A stretch of DNA of 64,000 nt from Amborella trichopoda. Lineage: Eukaryota; Streptophyta; Magnoliopsida; Amborellales; Amborellaceae. Position numbers and translations under genes: made by a program. Where the stretch lies: contig NW_006496564.1 of assembly GCF_000471905.2 (NCBI RefSeq), positions 1,514,991 to 1,578,990 of the forward strand, given 5' to 3'. The notes below the pieces were generated by a model. It did not search any database and was not told where the DNA came from. It saw only the letters and a program-made list of their open reading frames with translations. Of the stretch, positions 11,114-21,599 are shown one piece after another. Each line of letters starts with the position of its first letter. Position 1 is the stretch's first letter.

Positions 11114-12396
11114 TTAGGGATAATACTTCTTTAAATATCGCTCGTTCATAGGGGGCATCGCCTCTTCACCATCGGAGTTCGTCAGTATATAGGCGCCACT
11201 TGGTGTAACCTTCTCCGTTACGAATGGACCCTCCCACATAGGCTCGAACTTTCCTTTACAACTCCCATGCATGACGATCGGTCTCTTGACTGCTAGGACT
11301 AGGTCCCCACGAGCAAATGAATGAACCTTGACAGAGTTGTCAGAGGCTCTCTTCATTCTTCTTTGATTGAGCTCGAGGTTTTGTTGAGCCTCTAATCTCT
11401 TTTCATCAAGGGCATCCAGCTCTTGGTAGCGGAGCCTGACCCTCTCATCCTCAATTAGTCCCTGATGTATAGCAACACAGAGTGAGGGTATTTGAATTTC
11501 GAGGGGTAAGACCACCTCACCCCCATAGACCAGGGAATAAGGGGTGGAATTCGTAGCATTGCAAGTGGTAGTGCGATAGGCCCACAGAGCCTCAAGAAAC
11601 TTCTCATGATAGTTCTTCTTTGACTTTGACACCGACTTCCGTACCACCCCGTACAAAGTCTTGTTGAACACCTCAGCTAACATTTGGCTCGAGGGTAGCA
11701 CATAGTCGAGTACTTCCACTCAGAGCCGAACTAGTTGACGAGGTGATCCACATATTGGCTCTTGAACTGAGGGCCATTATCAGAAATTATTCGGTCCGGG
11801 ACCCCGAACCAGTAGATGATGTGGTGTCGTACGAAGTTAGCCACAATGATCCCCAGAACTTGTCTGAGAGGGAATACCTCAGCCCATTTGGAAAAGTAGT
11901 CTGTCGCCGCCAGGATGAAGGCATGACCCAAAGTAGAAGGAGGGTCAATGGGTCCTACAATGTCCATGCCCCACTGGGAAAAGGGCCATGATGTCACTGT
12001 AGGATGGAGAGGCTTTGGGGGATGATGAATGAGACTTGAGTGAATTTGGCACACCTGACATCTTCTGGCATAGTTTTGGGTGTCAGCTACCATGGAAGGC
12101 TAGTAATAGTCGAGTCTGCGTATGCGCTTGTAGAACTTTGGGCCGAATTGATGCAGCCTATAGATACCCGAGTGTACTTCTTGGAGTACTTTGCATGCCT
12201 CTTGTTCATCGCCGCATCTGAGGAGGATTCCATCAAATGACCGACGAAAGAGGACATCCCCATTGAGAAGGGTGTACTTGGTGGACATCCATCGGACGCC
12301 ATTGCATTCTGCCCGATCTTGAGGCAACCTCTCATGTTTTACAATGTCCATGATGGGCTCCCTCCAATCTTCAACTTGTTCAACCTCTGCACACAT
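11114..12396 (-). pseudogene. Broken Ty3/gypsy integrase (element B1)
   Basis: Integrase inserts the cDNA copy of the element. Three pieces join on the - strand. 12396-12100 carries the spacer and the histidine pair of the H2C2 finger (EVHSG...RLHQFG). 12093-11731 carries the cysteine pair (RRCQVC) and two catalytic Asp (WGMDIVG, ISDNGPQF). 11719-11114 carries the catalytic Glu region (LAEVFNKT), WAYRTT and the terminal RYLKKYYP. The break at 12100-12102 is a TAG replacing the Trp of the GYYW-type motif. Another break lies between 11731 and 11719. The catalytic residues survive, but the reading frame does not. Confidence 0.9.
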
Positions 12397-12417
12397 CAGG
12401 TCGAAGAATTTGGGCTC

Positions 12418-13017
12418 CTACTCCCTAGCCTTGGATTCTTTTCCTTGGGAAATTTCTTGCTCTGTCTTGATGACATCGCTAGCCGCGATAAGTTCCCTGA
12501 ATGGGTAAGGCAGACACTCAGGGAAGACATCCCTCTCATTTTTTGCATCAACTTCGGTTCTCAAGTTGAAGTGTCTCCATTCGGTTACCCAGACTGAAGT
12601 AGGCCCTGTTGAAGACAATTGGATGGTGGCATCGATCTTTGAGAGCGCATAATCCTGTGAGTTTAGCCTTCTAAGGATATGACATAGGGAGAAGTTATCG
12701 AACTGGGCCATGTAAGTTTTGGCTGTGTCATGATAAGGCTTGAGAGTATCCTTCCTGACGCCATAAATCCCCTTTAGCTTTCGGATGACCAGCTCAAAAT
12801 GGGCGAAGATATTTAGTTGCTCTAAGTTTAGCTCCTGGGCGATATTTAGTCCAATTATAAGGGCTTGATACTCGGCTTCATTATGAGAAAACGCCTCTGC
12901 AAGTGAGAAGCATAGAGGAATTATTCCTCCATCTGGAGTAAGGAAAACAACTTCGACACCCTCTCTATCAGACTGGAATGCACCGTCAAAGTACATCTCC
13001 CACAGCCTAGTTAGCAC
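12418..13017 (-). pseudogene. Archaeal-like RNase H (aRNH) of element B1
   Basis: The segment opens with WEMYFDGAF and continues with HNEAEYQALIIGL, the Asp and Glu signature of the archaeal-like RNase H domain found as a second RNase H in Tat-lineage Ty3 elements. It lies between the normal RNase H (13504-13106) and the integrase, the expected position. About 199 codons are open, longer than the domain itself, because the linker to the integrase is included. No function outside the element is implied. Confidence 0.85.
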
Positions 13018-13094
13018 CGCACAGATTACTTCTTCATCAAGGAGATTCTAAAAGGATTGGGTGAGCCGCAAGGAAGTATGCTATGACTTGACCT

Positions 13095-14500
13095 TTAACT
13101 AGCTTCTATGGTACATATGTGATGTCGAACTCCATCAGCAATAGTGCCCACTTGGCTAAACGTCCTGACAAGCATGGTCGGGTCATAAGGAACTTGATCG
13201 GGTCTACCTTGGAGAATAACTTGACCTCGTGGCCAAGCAAGTAATGGCAGAGCTTCTGTACCGTAAAGATCAAGGCTAGGCACATTTTTTTGATGGGAGG
13301 GTAATTCTTCTCAGCCACTTGCATTCTACGGCTGAGATGATAGAGCGTTGTCTCTTTCCCTCCATCATTGTTCTGCGTCAGGAGTGCCCCAATGACTCGT
13401 CGACGACAGTCACGTATAGGATGAGAGGCCTTCTTAACACTGGCATAGAGAGTACTAGTGGATTCAACAAGTACTGCTTGATGTCCTCGAGTGCAGCTTG
13501 ACATGCTTCATCCCATATGAAGGGAGTGTCCTTCTTCAAGAGGTGTGAAATGGGTCTGCATCGCCCTAAAAGGTTCGAAATGAACCTCTGAATGTAGGTG
13601 AGTTGTCCTTGGAGAGACCGCAGTTCATGGAGGGTTGTAGGTGGCGGCATGTCCTGAATTGTCTTGATTTTGACTGGCTCAATCTCCAGCCCATGGTATC
13701 TCACAATAAACCCTAAGAATTTTAAGGGGTTCATGTTGAGCTGGTGACGCCACAACCGCTCAAACACCTTTTTATGATCTTGCACATGAGTGGCTTTTGT
13801 TTCAGACTTTACCTCCATGTCATCCACATAGCACTTGACCTCCTTGTGAATCATGTCCTTGAAGATGGTTGTCATGGCTCGCTGGTACGTGGTGCCAACA
13901 TTCTGTAACCCAAAAGGCATCACAGTGTAGCAAAAGACACCTTTTGGAGCCAAGAACGCAATGGCCACCTCATCCTCTGCCGTCATTCTGATTTGGTTGT
14001 AACCAGAATAATCGTCCATAAAGGAGAAGATTTGGCAATGGGCGGTGAAGTCAACTAGCATCCTGGTGCATGACATGGGGAAATGGTCCTTGAGACAAGC
14101 AGTGTTCAAGTCACGAAAGTCGATGCGGACCTTGATTTGGCTATTCTTTTTCTTGACTGGGACGACATTCGCCAACCATCTTGGCTATTTGACTTCATAT
14201 ATGAATCCATCTTAGCTGAGTTTTTTCACCTCAACATCAATCCAAATCTCGTGGTCGTGCCTAAAACTTCTTGATTTTTTCTTCATGGGTTTGATGGTTG
14301 GATCACTACCAAGGTGATGGACAACAACCTGGGGGTCTAGACCGGGCAGCTCATGATAATGTCAGGCGAAGACATCCCAATTTTCTTGAAGAAGGGAGAT
14401 ATAGCTTTCTGTCTCTTTCGGGGACATCTTTGCTGAGATGAAGGTTGACCTTGGGTCGGACTCATCCGCCAGATTGATCTCTTCAAGCTCATCAGCCGTA
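13095..14500 (-). pseudogene. Reverse transcriptase and RNase H of element B1
   Basis: On the - strand the RT begins near 14500 in a connecting segment (LADESDPRSTF, LLQENWDVFA then a stop, HYHELPGLDP). The core is open at 14175-13378 with IDFRDLN, MPFGLQN and the catalytic CYVDD, followed by the LGFIV and LRSLQGQ motifs typical of Ty3 RTs. A frame change near 13440 leads into the RNase H at 13504-13106 (RRVIGALL, YHLSRRM, PIKKMCLAL, VDPIKFL, KWALLLMEFDI). Stops in the N-terminal part and the frameshift make it non-functional. Confidence 0.92.
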
Positions 14501-15540
14501 GCCTGCCCACCCTCTTCCCACTCTTCGAGAGCTTCTTGGATTTCCTTGTTGGGGGACTCACAAGGTCTTTGATCTCGAATGTGGCCACCCGTGATCCTGA
14601 CATCTCGGCCTTTAGGAGGGGCCCAACGGGGGAGAGGACTGGTCTCTGGCTGATCCAGGTGATGGAAAGGTCAGCTTCAAGCGGTGGGTCCATGACCTCA
14701 TGATTGGGCTCACTCGGTACTTGCCCTGAGCTAGGCGACGCCTCATGTACTTGAATCATGTGATAGGCCTCGTGAGAGCAAGAGCTCAAAGGTGGTTTGG
14801 TTTTAGCCTGTGTTACCAGGGCGTCAGCGACCGTAGAGAATCCTGTCGCTTGGGCCAGCATTTCTTTGAGGCGCTCTTGCTGCGACATGGTGAGGATGGT
14901 GCCTCCTAACTCTTTGTTTAGAGTGTCACAATCTGAGCATCGCCGAGTGGTACTTGCAGAAGGAATAGAGGAGGGGGAAGGAGAAGAAGAGTTAGAACGT
15001 TCTGGGCAGATTTTTACATCGTCGCCAGAATTGGACGTTTGCAGGGATATTTAAGGTCATGGCTGGGCTTTGACCGTTGTGGGGTGCTTTTAACGTCGTC
15101 ACCCATTTTGACCGACTCCTGAGATATTGATAACTCAGGGCCGTTTGCCTGATTGGACGATAATATGAGGCGAACTGCACCTATGATGAAGTCCTGCAAG
15201 GTCAGCAGTGGAGGAAGGGGCCTGAGGAATTCTTCCTTGACTAGTGGCTGAGGAAGATGATTCCTTTGGTGGGCTAACTTAGGTGCTCGTCGTCTCCTTC
15301 GGGATCCCTGAGGGGTATTTGGACCTCCCTATCAAGCTGGTAAGTGGCCTAGCTTAGTAGACTGCCTCACGTTTCAGGGATTTGAGCCTACTTCGCCCAT
15401 GATAGACTTCCCAGGGCTGAGAGGTCGAGGGCTCTGAAAGGTCCAGTGCATGCTCGTGAGGAGCTTGTAGCGAGGCTTCCTCTTAAACGGGATTGAGGGC
15501 TTGGATGTGTCCTGAGAGAACTACATAGATGATGTGGCCT
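14500..15540 (-). pseudogene. Protease / linker region of element B1 (no active site seen)
   Basis: This stretch lies where the aspartic protease belongs, between the gag zinc modules and RT. I could not find a D-[ST]-G active-site motif or the usual flanking hydrophobic strand in any - strand frame. Two partial open frames (14888-14337 and 15180-14992) do not show a coherent domain. The protease is therefore deleted or too decayed to see. Confidence 0.4.
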
Positions 15541-16210
15541 TGCTGGATATTCTCCACGACTATTGCCTCGAACCCAGTGCACTCCTTGAGTTTATGACCC
15601 CACACTTGGTGATGAGGGCACCAGATTTTTTCCATTCCCCGGGCACGACACTTAGGCTGTCTGGCTGACTTGGGGGTGACAAGGCCATGCTGGAGCATTG
15701 CCTCAAAGAGGGCCTGTAGAGGGTCATGCGTAGCATTTGGTGGGCTAGCGTCAAGGGCTCTTCTTGCACCGGCAAAAGAGGGACCTAAGGGAGTCTTATC
15801 TGATCACCCTAAACCTCCTGACACTGCTGGAGTTTATAGAATTTGGGGCACTTACTGATGTCATGGCCTCGTATCTGGTGATACGTGCACCAGATGTTCT
15901 CGACCCATGGAGGCAGGAACTTGGGCTGCCTTGTCGGCTTTGGGGTGGTGATCCCTTCTTCGAGCATTATAGAGAAAAATGCACGAAAGATAGCAGGTGC
16001 CCCGTCGTCCCCTTGAATCGTGACTATGTGAGATGCCTCAGCTGTCCTGAATGCCTTTTTCAACTCTTTGATCTTTAACTGGCCCTTGTTGATAAGTCCT
16101 CGATAGTGTCGTTGAGCTTGTAGCAGTCGTGAGTGGGGTGGGCTACTCTCCTATGATAGGCACAGTACTTCTCATTCGACTCCTGCCCCGGCGACTCTAT
16201 AGTGGTGACC
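15540..16210 (-). pseudogene. Gag C-terminus of B1 with three CHHC zinc-knuckle modules
   Basis: Three modules share the spacing C-x2-H-x4-H-x4-C: CAYHRRVAHPTHDC (~16125-16168), CTYHQIRGHDISKC (~15850-15892) and CPHHQVWGHKLKEC (~15580-15622). The spacing between neighbours is about 275 nt each. The sequences just before modules 2 and 3 also match each other (LEEGITTPKPTRQPK and LQHGLVTPKSARQPK), so a unit of about 92 codons appears to have been repeated. Tat gags that I know carry one such finger (inference from memory). Frameshifts near 16100 and 15790 separate the modules. The role would be nucleic acid binding in the capsid. Confidence 0.75.
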
Positions 16211-16229
16211 TCTGGCAACTGGTTCATGT

Positions 16230-17190
16230 TCTGTTCTAACAATAGTTAGAGCAGTGCAGGGGTCCACTTCGTGTCAAAGGGGTAAACCTTATTCTGATGC
16301 TGGGTCCAGTAGTCATTCTGCTTGCTGTTTTTAGGGGGCGGGACCACATTATAAGTTGCTGCTTGCCCCCGATTTGAGGTGTCTGTGCTTTAGAGAGGTC
16401 GAGAGTTTGGGGAGCCACACCTTTAGTGTCAGTCATGGTGACGGCTATGCTTATCACTGCCTTTTGATTGCCCCGACTGCTAGAGCAAGAGTTTGCGCTG
16501 GAGGATTGCTGACGAGGGCTGCCATGGTGCTTGAACAATCCCTCAATACGAACTGCCTTAGAGGTGAGCTCTGACATGTAGGGTGGATTAGATGCCTCGA
16601 CATGTAGGGTGATCTCAGAAAGCATGTTTCGTATGAAGGTTTGGACTGCTTCCTTCTCGGTCATGGGAGTGGAGTGAAAGGTCACCAACTCTCTCTATCG
16701 GGTGATGAACTTGTCAACCGGCTCACCAAGGTCTTGCATCAAGGTTAGGAGCTCGATGGTTTCCACGTTCCTTTGGAGTTTGTAGAAGCATTGGTAGAAC
16801 AACTGCTCCATTTCTTGCTAAGTGTGTATCGAGTTGGGCGGCAGTTGAGCATACCACTGGAAGGCTGGTCCTTCGAAAGTCTCGACGAACTGGCGAAGGA
16901 GGAGACGTCCCTCAGTTGTCCTCTCCTGGCAGGCTTCTTGGAAGTGGGCTGTATGCTGGTGAGGAGACATAGTACCATTGAACAGGGGGAGTTTCCCTTT
17001 TTGCTAGTTCGGGGGAAACGACAACTGGTCAACGTACGAAGGATACAACATTTGGTAGAGTGGCGTCTTTTGAATGTCTGGGACCTTGTTTTTGAGGCTA
17101 TGGGTCACCATAGCATCTACGTTGCCGCGAAAAGAGGAGCTGCTTTGGGAGACAGGAGGGGGAGTCCACTTAGGAGTTGTGTCCTCACCA
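16230..17190 (-). pseudogene. Gag capsid domain (Retrotrans_gag) of element B1
   Basis: The segment FEGPAFQWYAQLPPNSIHT, then a stop, then EMEQLFYQCFY is the core of the plant Retrotrans_gag domain. It continues into KFITR, a stop, and the open frame at 16688-16236 (VTFHSTPMTEKEAV, ASNPPYMSELTSKA). Stops occur near 16820 and 16690. The protein would form the virus-like particle shell. It is contiguous with the N-terminal gag frame on its 5' side. Confidence 0.82.
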
Positions 17191-17191
17191 A

Positions 17192-17635
17192 TCAGGGAAT
17201 CAGACGAAGGAGGGGCCTGGAGGCCTCTAGGCGCTCCATCTTTTCAAGGATGACTTGCATCATTTCCCCGAACTTGTTCATCCCTTCCTCCTGAGCATTG
17301 TTCGAGTCATTGATCACCATGACACTGACCGTTTCTTCTGGGAGGTCAGAGTCAAGTGATGCAGCGGACTGCCGAGGCTGGCGAGTCATGCGTGGCAAGT
17401 CAGTCTGGAGGGGCTCAGCTTGCCTCGACTGAACTAGAGCTTTGTATGCCGATCTTGTGAGGACTGGTTCTTGACGGTCTTGGGATGGTGACTTCAGAGT
17501 GGTGATCACCGAATAGTATTCTTGGACTTGCTCCAGCTTCGAAGTTTGAATAGGGAAGAAGGGAATACAAGGCAAGAGGTTGTCAGGGGTGGTGACCTCG
17601 ACTGCCTTGGAGGTTTCCTTGGTCAGGATCTGCAT
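17192..17635 (-). pseudogene. Gag N-terminal region of element B1
   Basis: This open frame of 147 codons sits just upstream of the capsid domain on the - strand and ends in a coiled-coil-like stretch (MNKFGEMMQVILEKMERLEA) of the kind found in front of Retrotrans_gag in Tat elements. It has no catalytic motif. The true gag start could lie upstream, since the first Met of the open frame may not be the original start. Confidence 0.6.
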
Positions 17636-17639
17636 GCCT

Positions 17640-18865
17640 CTTTACTGCTTGATCCTGAGGTGGTTGTGGACCTCATTCTAGAACTGAGTCTGGGACCTGG
17701 ACTGCCTCATTTTTGACGAACAGGCGAGGCCCATGTCTATGAGCTGGAGGAGGGAGTGGGGCCCAAGGATGGAGGGAAGCTTTGAGTCTTGTCTTGGAGG
17801 CTAGAGGCCTTTTTCTGACATCAAGTTGTTTCCCTGAATTCCTTTGTTCCCCCGAAGGCCTTTTTCTGACATCAAGCCCGGGGCTAGCTCAAGATGGTAC
17901 TCTTAGGGAAGACCTTTGAGTACCAGGGCTCAAGGTGCTTTCCTGGCGTCAGGGAAGCGACAAAGGAGCAGCTGGTTCATGACTCCACCTGAGTATGGAT
18001 CTGAGAGGGACCTGTAAAGATGGTGTGTGTGTACCTTTAGGGTTTAACGTCCAGGTGACTTGGGGGTCAGCCGGGGCTCGATCAATGGGTTCGACCTGAG
18101 GAGGCCGAGACCCACGAGCTTGTGTTTGTGAGGGACCAGGTGGGAGCTTGTCTCTCACAAGGTGAAGCTATGTGTGTGCTGGCAGGGAAGACGGAATGGT
18201 CGACTCCCTTGTGCTCGAGGTGGCATAGAGCTAGCGTTGCCCTGAGCTGTGAAAAGCAAATGCATGGCGCATGTAGGGTTCGACTGAGAAGGTCTGGTCC
18301 TGAATGTGAGCTCAAGGCAACATGAGGGTTGCCCCGAGGGGTGGCTCGAGTGGATAGGCCACGATCCTTTGAGTGTGTGCTATGGGTGAAGACCTCAGAC
18401 TTTCCACCTCTATGTACCGACCCTCCAAGTGTGGAAGCTTAGAGTAGTGAAGGAGCACAGGGGATTACCTTTCACAAGGATGGACGGGGAAGCCTTTTAG
18501 CGTACTGCAGCAGTATGATTGGCAGGAGATCAGAAGCAAGTTGTGTGGCAGCAGGAGTGCTACCCATGCAAGGGGCCTTGGTAGAGAGTCGACCAAGGTG
18601 AGAAAGTGGGGAGGCAGGGACCTTTAATTCCCCTCTCACACTGATCCAGGTGAGAACCTGGGAGCCGGATCGTGAGTCCTAACTCAGAAGGAGAGTAGGG
18701 AAGGAGGCTTGAGCGACTCGCTTCCCTAAGACAGCCACGAGTGTAGGGATAAGCAAGTCCCTGACTCGGATGAACGGGTTGAACAACCCAGGTGCCATAG
18801 AAATAGGTGCAGAAAGTAAAAAGGAAATTTGTCAAATAATAGCGAACTGACGAAGGGGTAGTAAG
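17640..18865 (-). other. 5' leader of element B1 between PBS and gag
   Basis: About 1.2 kb of relatively GC-rich sequence lies between the primer binding site and gag. A long untranslated leader is usual for Tat elements. I saw no conserved coding frame, tRNA or clear regulatory motif. Confidence 0.6.
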
Positions 18866-18883
18866 TCCCCAGTGGAGTTGCCA
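18866..18883 (-). promoter_or_regulatory. Primer binding site of element B1 (tRNA-Arg-like type)
   Basis: On the - strand the site reads TGGCAACTCCACTGGGGA, close to the TGGCGACTCCGCTGGGGA form that I associate with Tat elements primed by a tRNA-Arg (from memory). Three bases (gct on the - strand) separate it from the LTR end, which on the - strand reads ...CCTAACCA. This fixes the inner border of the 5' LTR at 18887. Confidence 0.75.
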
Positions 18884-19592
18884 AGCTGGTTAGGTTCCTC
18901 GATCTCGTCTTCCAAATCTAGGTGATCTGATGGCACGTGTCTCCGGCTTCTGGTGAACCCGAGATTTGAGATCGCTCTCTTGGAACCTTGCATGAGGGCA
19001 AAGGCAGGTATACCAACCAATGAGAGAGGAATTTTAGGTGGGTTCGGGACTTACTCGGGCTGGCTCTCGTGAGCGCCCTCTTAGATCATGAAGAAAGCCC
19101 CCCAGCTGCTTGAGCTGGTTCGGAATCGCCTCCCTTGACCTATAATCCTCTTGTTTTCTGCACAACACTTCTATAGTTAATTTGTAAGATAGTGGGTTGA
19201 AGGGACCCACCCTTGTCTTAGGGCATTGCACATTCTCAGAAGAAGGCAATGAAGTGCAAGGTTCGGTGAAAAATAGAAAATATAAGAGAGCTTGACGTAG
19301 GAGTGAGACTAATAGGTGATAGGCTAGGTCTACACTCAATCAAGTAAGAGGAGAAAGAGGTGATGCCATCGCCATGCGTGCCCTGTGAGACCAAGGGAGA
19401 GGCATGCACGACACTGCCACTGTCATGCATGACCCTTGCGAGGAACTCAGGCGAAGAAGATGGAGAAGAGAGAGAGAAGAAGAAAAGTAAAAGAAGAGAG
19501 AGAAAGTTTACCTCAAACTTAAGGGTACCGATCAAAATTTTCTCTCACCTCACTCCCTCTCTCAAGCATGACACAACAATGGTAAGAAAGAG

Positions 19593-20103
19593 NNNNNNNN
19601 NNNNNNNNNNNNNNNNNNNNNNNNNNNNNNNNNNNNNNNNNNNNNNNNNNNNNNNNNNNNNNNNNNNNNNNNNNNNNNNNNNNNNNNNNNNNNNNNNNNN
19701 NNNNNNNNNNNNNNNNNNNNNNNNNNNNNNNNNNNNNNNNNNNNNNNNNNNNNNNNNNNNNNNNNNNNNNNNNNNNNNNNNNNNNNNNNNNNNNNNNNNN
19801 NNNNNNNNNNNNNNNNNNNNNNNNNNNNNNNNNNNNNNNNNNNNNNNNNNNNNNNNNNNNNNNNNNNNNNNNNNNNNNNNNNNNNNNNNNNNNNNNNNNN
19901 NNNNNNNNNNNNNNNNNNNNNNNNNNNNNNNNNNNNNNNNNNNNNNNNNNNNNNNNNNNNNNNNNNNNNNNNNNNNNNNNNNNNNNNNNNNNNNNNNNNN
20001 NNNNNNNNNNNNNNNNNNNNNNNNNNNNNNNNNNNNNNNNNNNNNNNNNNNNNNNNNNNNNNNNNNNNNNNNNNNNNNNNNNNNNNNNNNNNNNNNNNNN
20101 NNN
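19593..20103. other. Assembly gap (511 N)
   Basis: The gap lies inside the 5' LTR of B1 between the U5-side 'gtaagaaagag' motif and the TATA region. Its position corresponds closely to the gap at 4496-4996 in the other LTR of the same element. Confidence 0.97.
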
Positions 20104-20112
20104 CATACAATG

Positions 20113-20132
20113 ATGGTATGTATATATAAAAG
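20113..20132 (-). promoter_or_regulatory. Probable TATA box of B1 5' LTR
   Basis: On the - strand 'ctcttttatatatacatacc' is the counterpart of the box near 5130. Transcription of B1 would start a few tens of bases to the left, i.e. at or inside the assembly gap, and run leftward through gag-pol. Confidence 0.6.
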
Positions 20133-21599
20133 AGTGCCCCAAACATGAGTGAATGATCAAAAGTAACCCTAATTGCTGGATATTAAGATTAACCTGAATT
20201 AAAAGAAATTAGAAAATAAGGTGAAAAATAATAGATTTGCCCCTTCCTAAAAAGTTGTGAATTTCCATAACAATCCCTGTGTTTCCCTAGGACTTGCCTG
20301 AACTTGCATGGCTGATCCGTTCTTATGGTTAGTTTATCGTGAGATGATTGTTCTCTTATAAGGCTCGGCATGGCGATCGATTTGATACCAACTTCGAGAC
20401 ATGGAACGTCTTTTTGGTGCACGATCATGTGACTTGAAATTTGAGTAGATCTTGAAACTTTAGATCGATAGTGCGTTCGTTCCTTAATGTTTTTTTGTGT
20501 TTTATTTGCCAAATCACACTAAGCATGCCACTATGATCATGGGGCACCAAACGCAGCTCGATTCCATGGCCGAACAAAGATTTTGCAAGTTTGGAATTTT
20601 AGCTGGAATCAAGGATTCCGACAACTGAATATGGGTCAGAGATGGTCCGAGACCTTAAGCTCGCAATGGAATTGGTCTCACATCGATCGGGCTCGCAAGC
20701 TACGTGATCTGGCCCCTCGAGCAAGGTACGATGCTGCTGAATTTTCTATACTTCTTCATGGATCAGCAACTTCTCTCTAGCTTTTCTTCGCTCTCGGGTA
20801 TCGTCACAAGGCGCGCCACATATTGAATCACTCGTCTTGAGTAGACAAACATGTTCCCCAAATTTGAGCAGGATCTGATTTAGGATGAGGGAAATATGAG
20901 AGTCAAAAGTCACTAGTCGTGACTATCCCCTCAATGGTGTAGTGTTACAGGGTGGCCGCACATGAATAGCATGCGGCTTCTCCTGTTTTACTCTTTCACC
21001 TATAACGTCTTCCTAGATTGTTCGTTTGAGCTAAAACTTGACCGCTGGGTGTTTTTAACTGTGCCGGATCAAATGATGGTGGTCCCACAGCAATTTGAGA
21101 TGTTGAAAATGTAGCTCTAGTTATAGGGGTCCATTTCAGGGTGCAAGAGGTCGATTCTGCCGGAACTGTTTTCAGTCTTCACTACCTTAAACATGTCGAA
21201 ATGCGATGAAACTTGGTAGAGACTCTTGAAAGACCTCATGAAGGTCTTGGCCAGTTCTGGGGCTGTTCTGGGACTGTTAAAACTTCAACTACTTGCTAGG
21301 CCTTTTATTGAGTGGGGGCCCCATGTTGATGAAAAATACCTTCCAACACCCATCTTGGAGGAACTGATGGCCAGCTTGTTGTGTGGACCACTTCCTATGA
21401 ATTGATTTCAGTCCTGGACCGGGCGCGTCTCCAACTCGAGAGCCTTGTGACCCTCCTTCCATCCAAATATCGCAAAGAGATTGTGAATACTCTATGTCTC
21501 ATTCTCCATAATGGAAAACCTGGGCATGGACTTGTCTCCAGGAATCAGACGTGGCAACTCAATCTTGCGCTAGTCATGAGGGAAGCCTAGAGTGAATAT

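Larger units (their letters stand above)
4310..21345 (-). mobile_element. Tat-lineage Ty3/gypsy element B1 with very long LTRs
   Basis: On the - strand the order is 5' LTR (21345 to 18887), PBS (18883 to 18866), leader, gag, RT, RNase H, archaeal-like RNase H, integrase (ending 11114), then 3' LTR (~10950 to 4310). The dual RNase H with integrase last is characteristic of the Tat lineage (Ogre/Retand relatives). The 5' LTR is truncated at its U3 side by the PMD segment at ~21345. The 3' LTR lacks about 500 bp of its U5 end at 4310, where A1 begins. All coding domains carry stops or frameshifts. Confidence 0.85.
18887..21345 (-). repeat. 5' LTR of element B1 (U5, R and part of U3)
   Basis: The LTR begins beside the PBS with tggttagg (reverse of CCTAACCA). 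Its 18890-19340 part matches 29880-30260 in the inverted LTR copy ('gggggctttc', 'agatcacctaga', 'gagatcgagg'). From 19420 to 21345 it matches 4310-6360 of the 3' LTR. The two LTRs of B1 differ at many positions, indicating an old insertion. Homology stops abruptly after 'taccttccaa' at 21345, where the PMD segment begins. Confidence 0.85.

Noticed and set aside
16773-17294. 173-codon + strand frame
   Set aside because: It is the antisense shadow of the B1 gag capsid relic.
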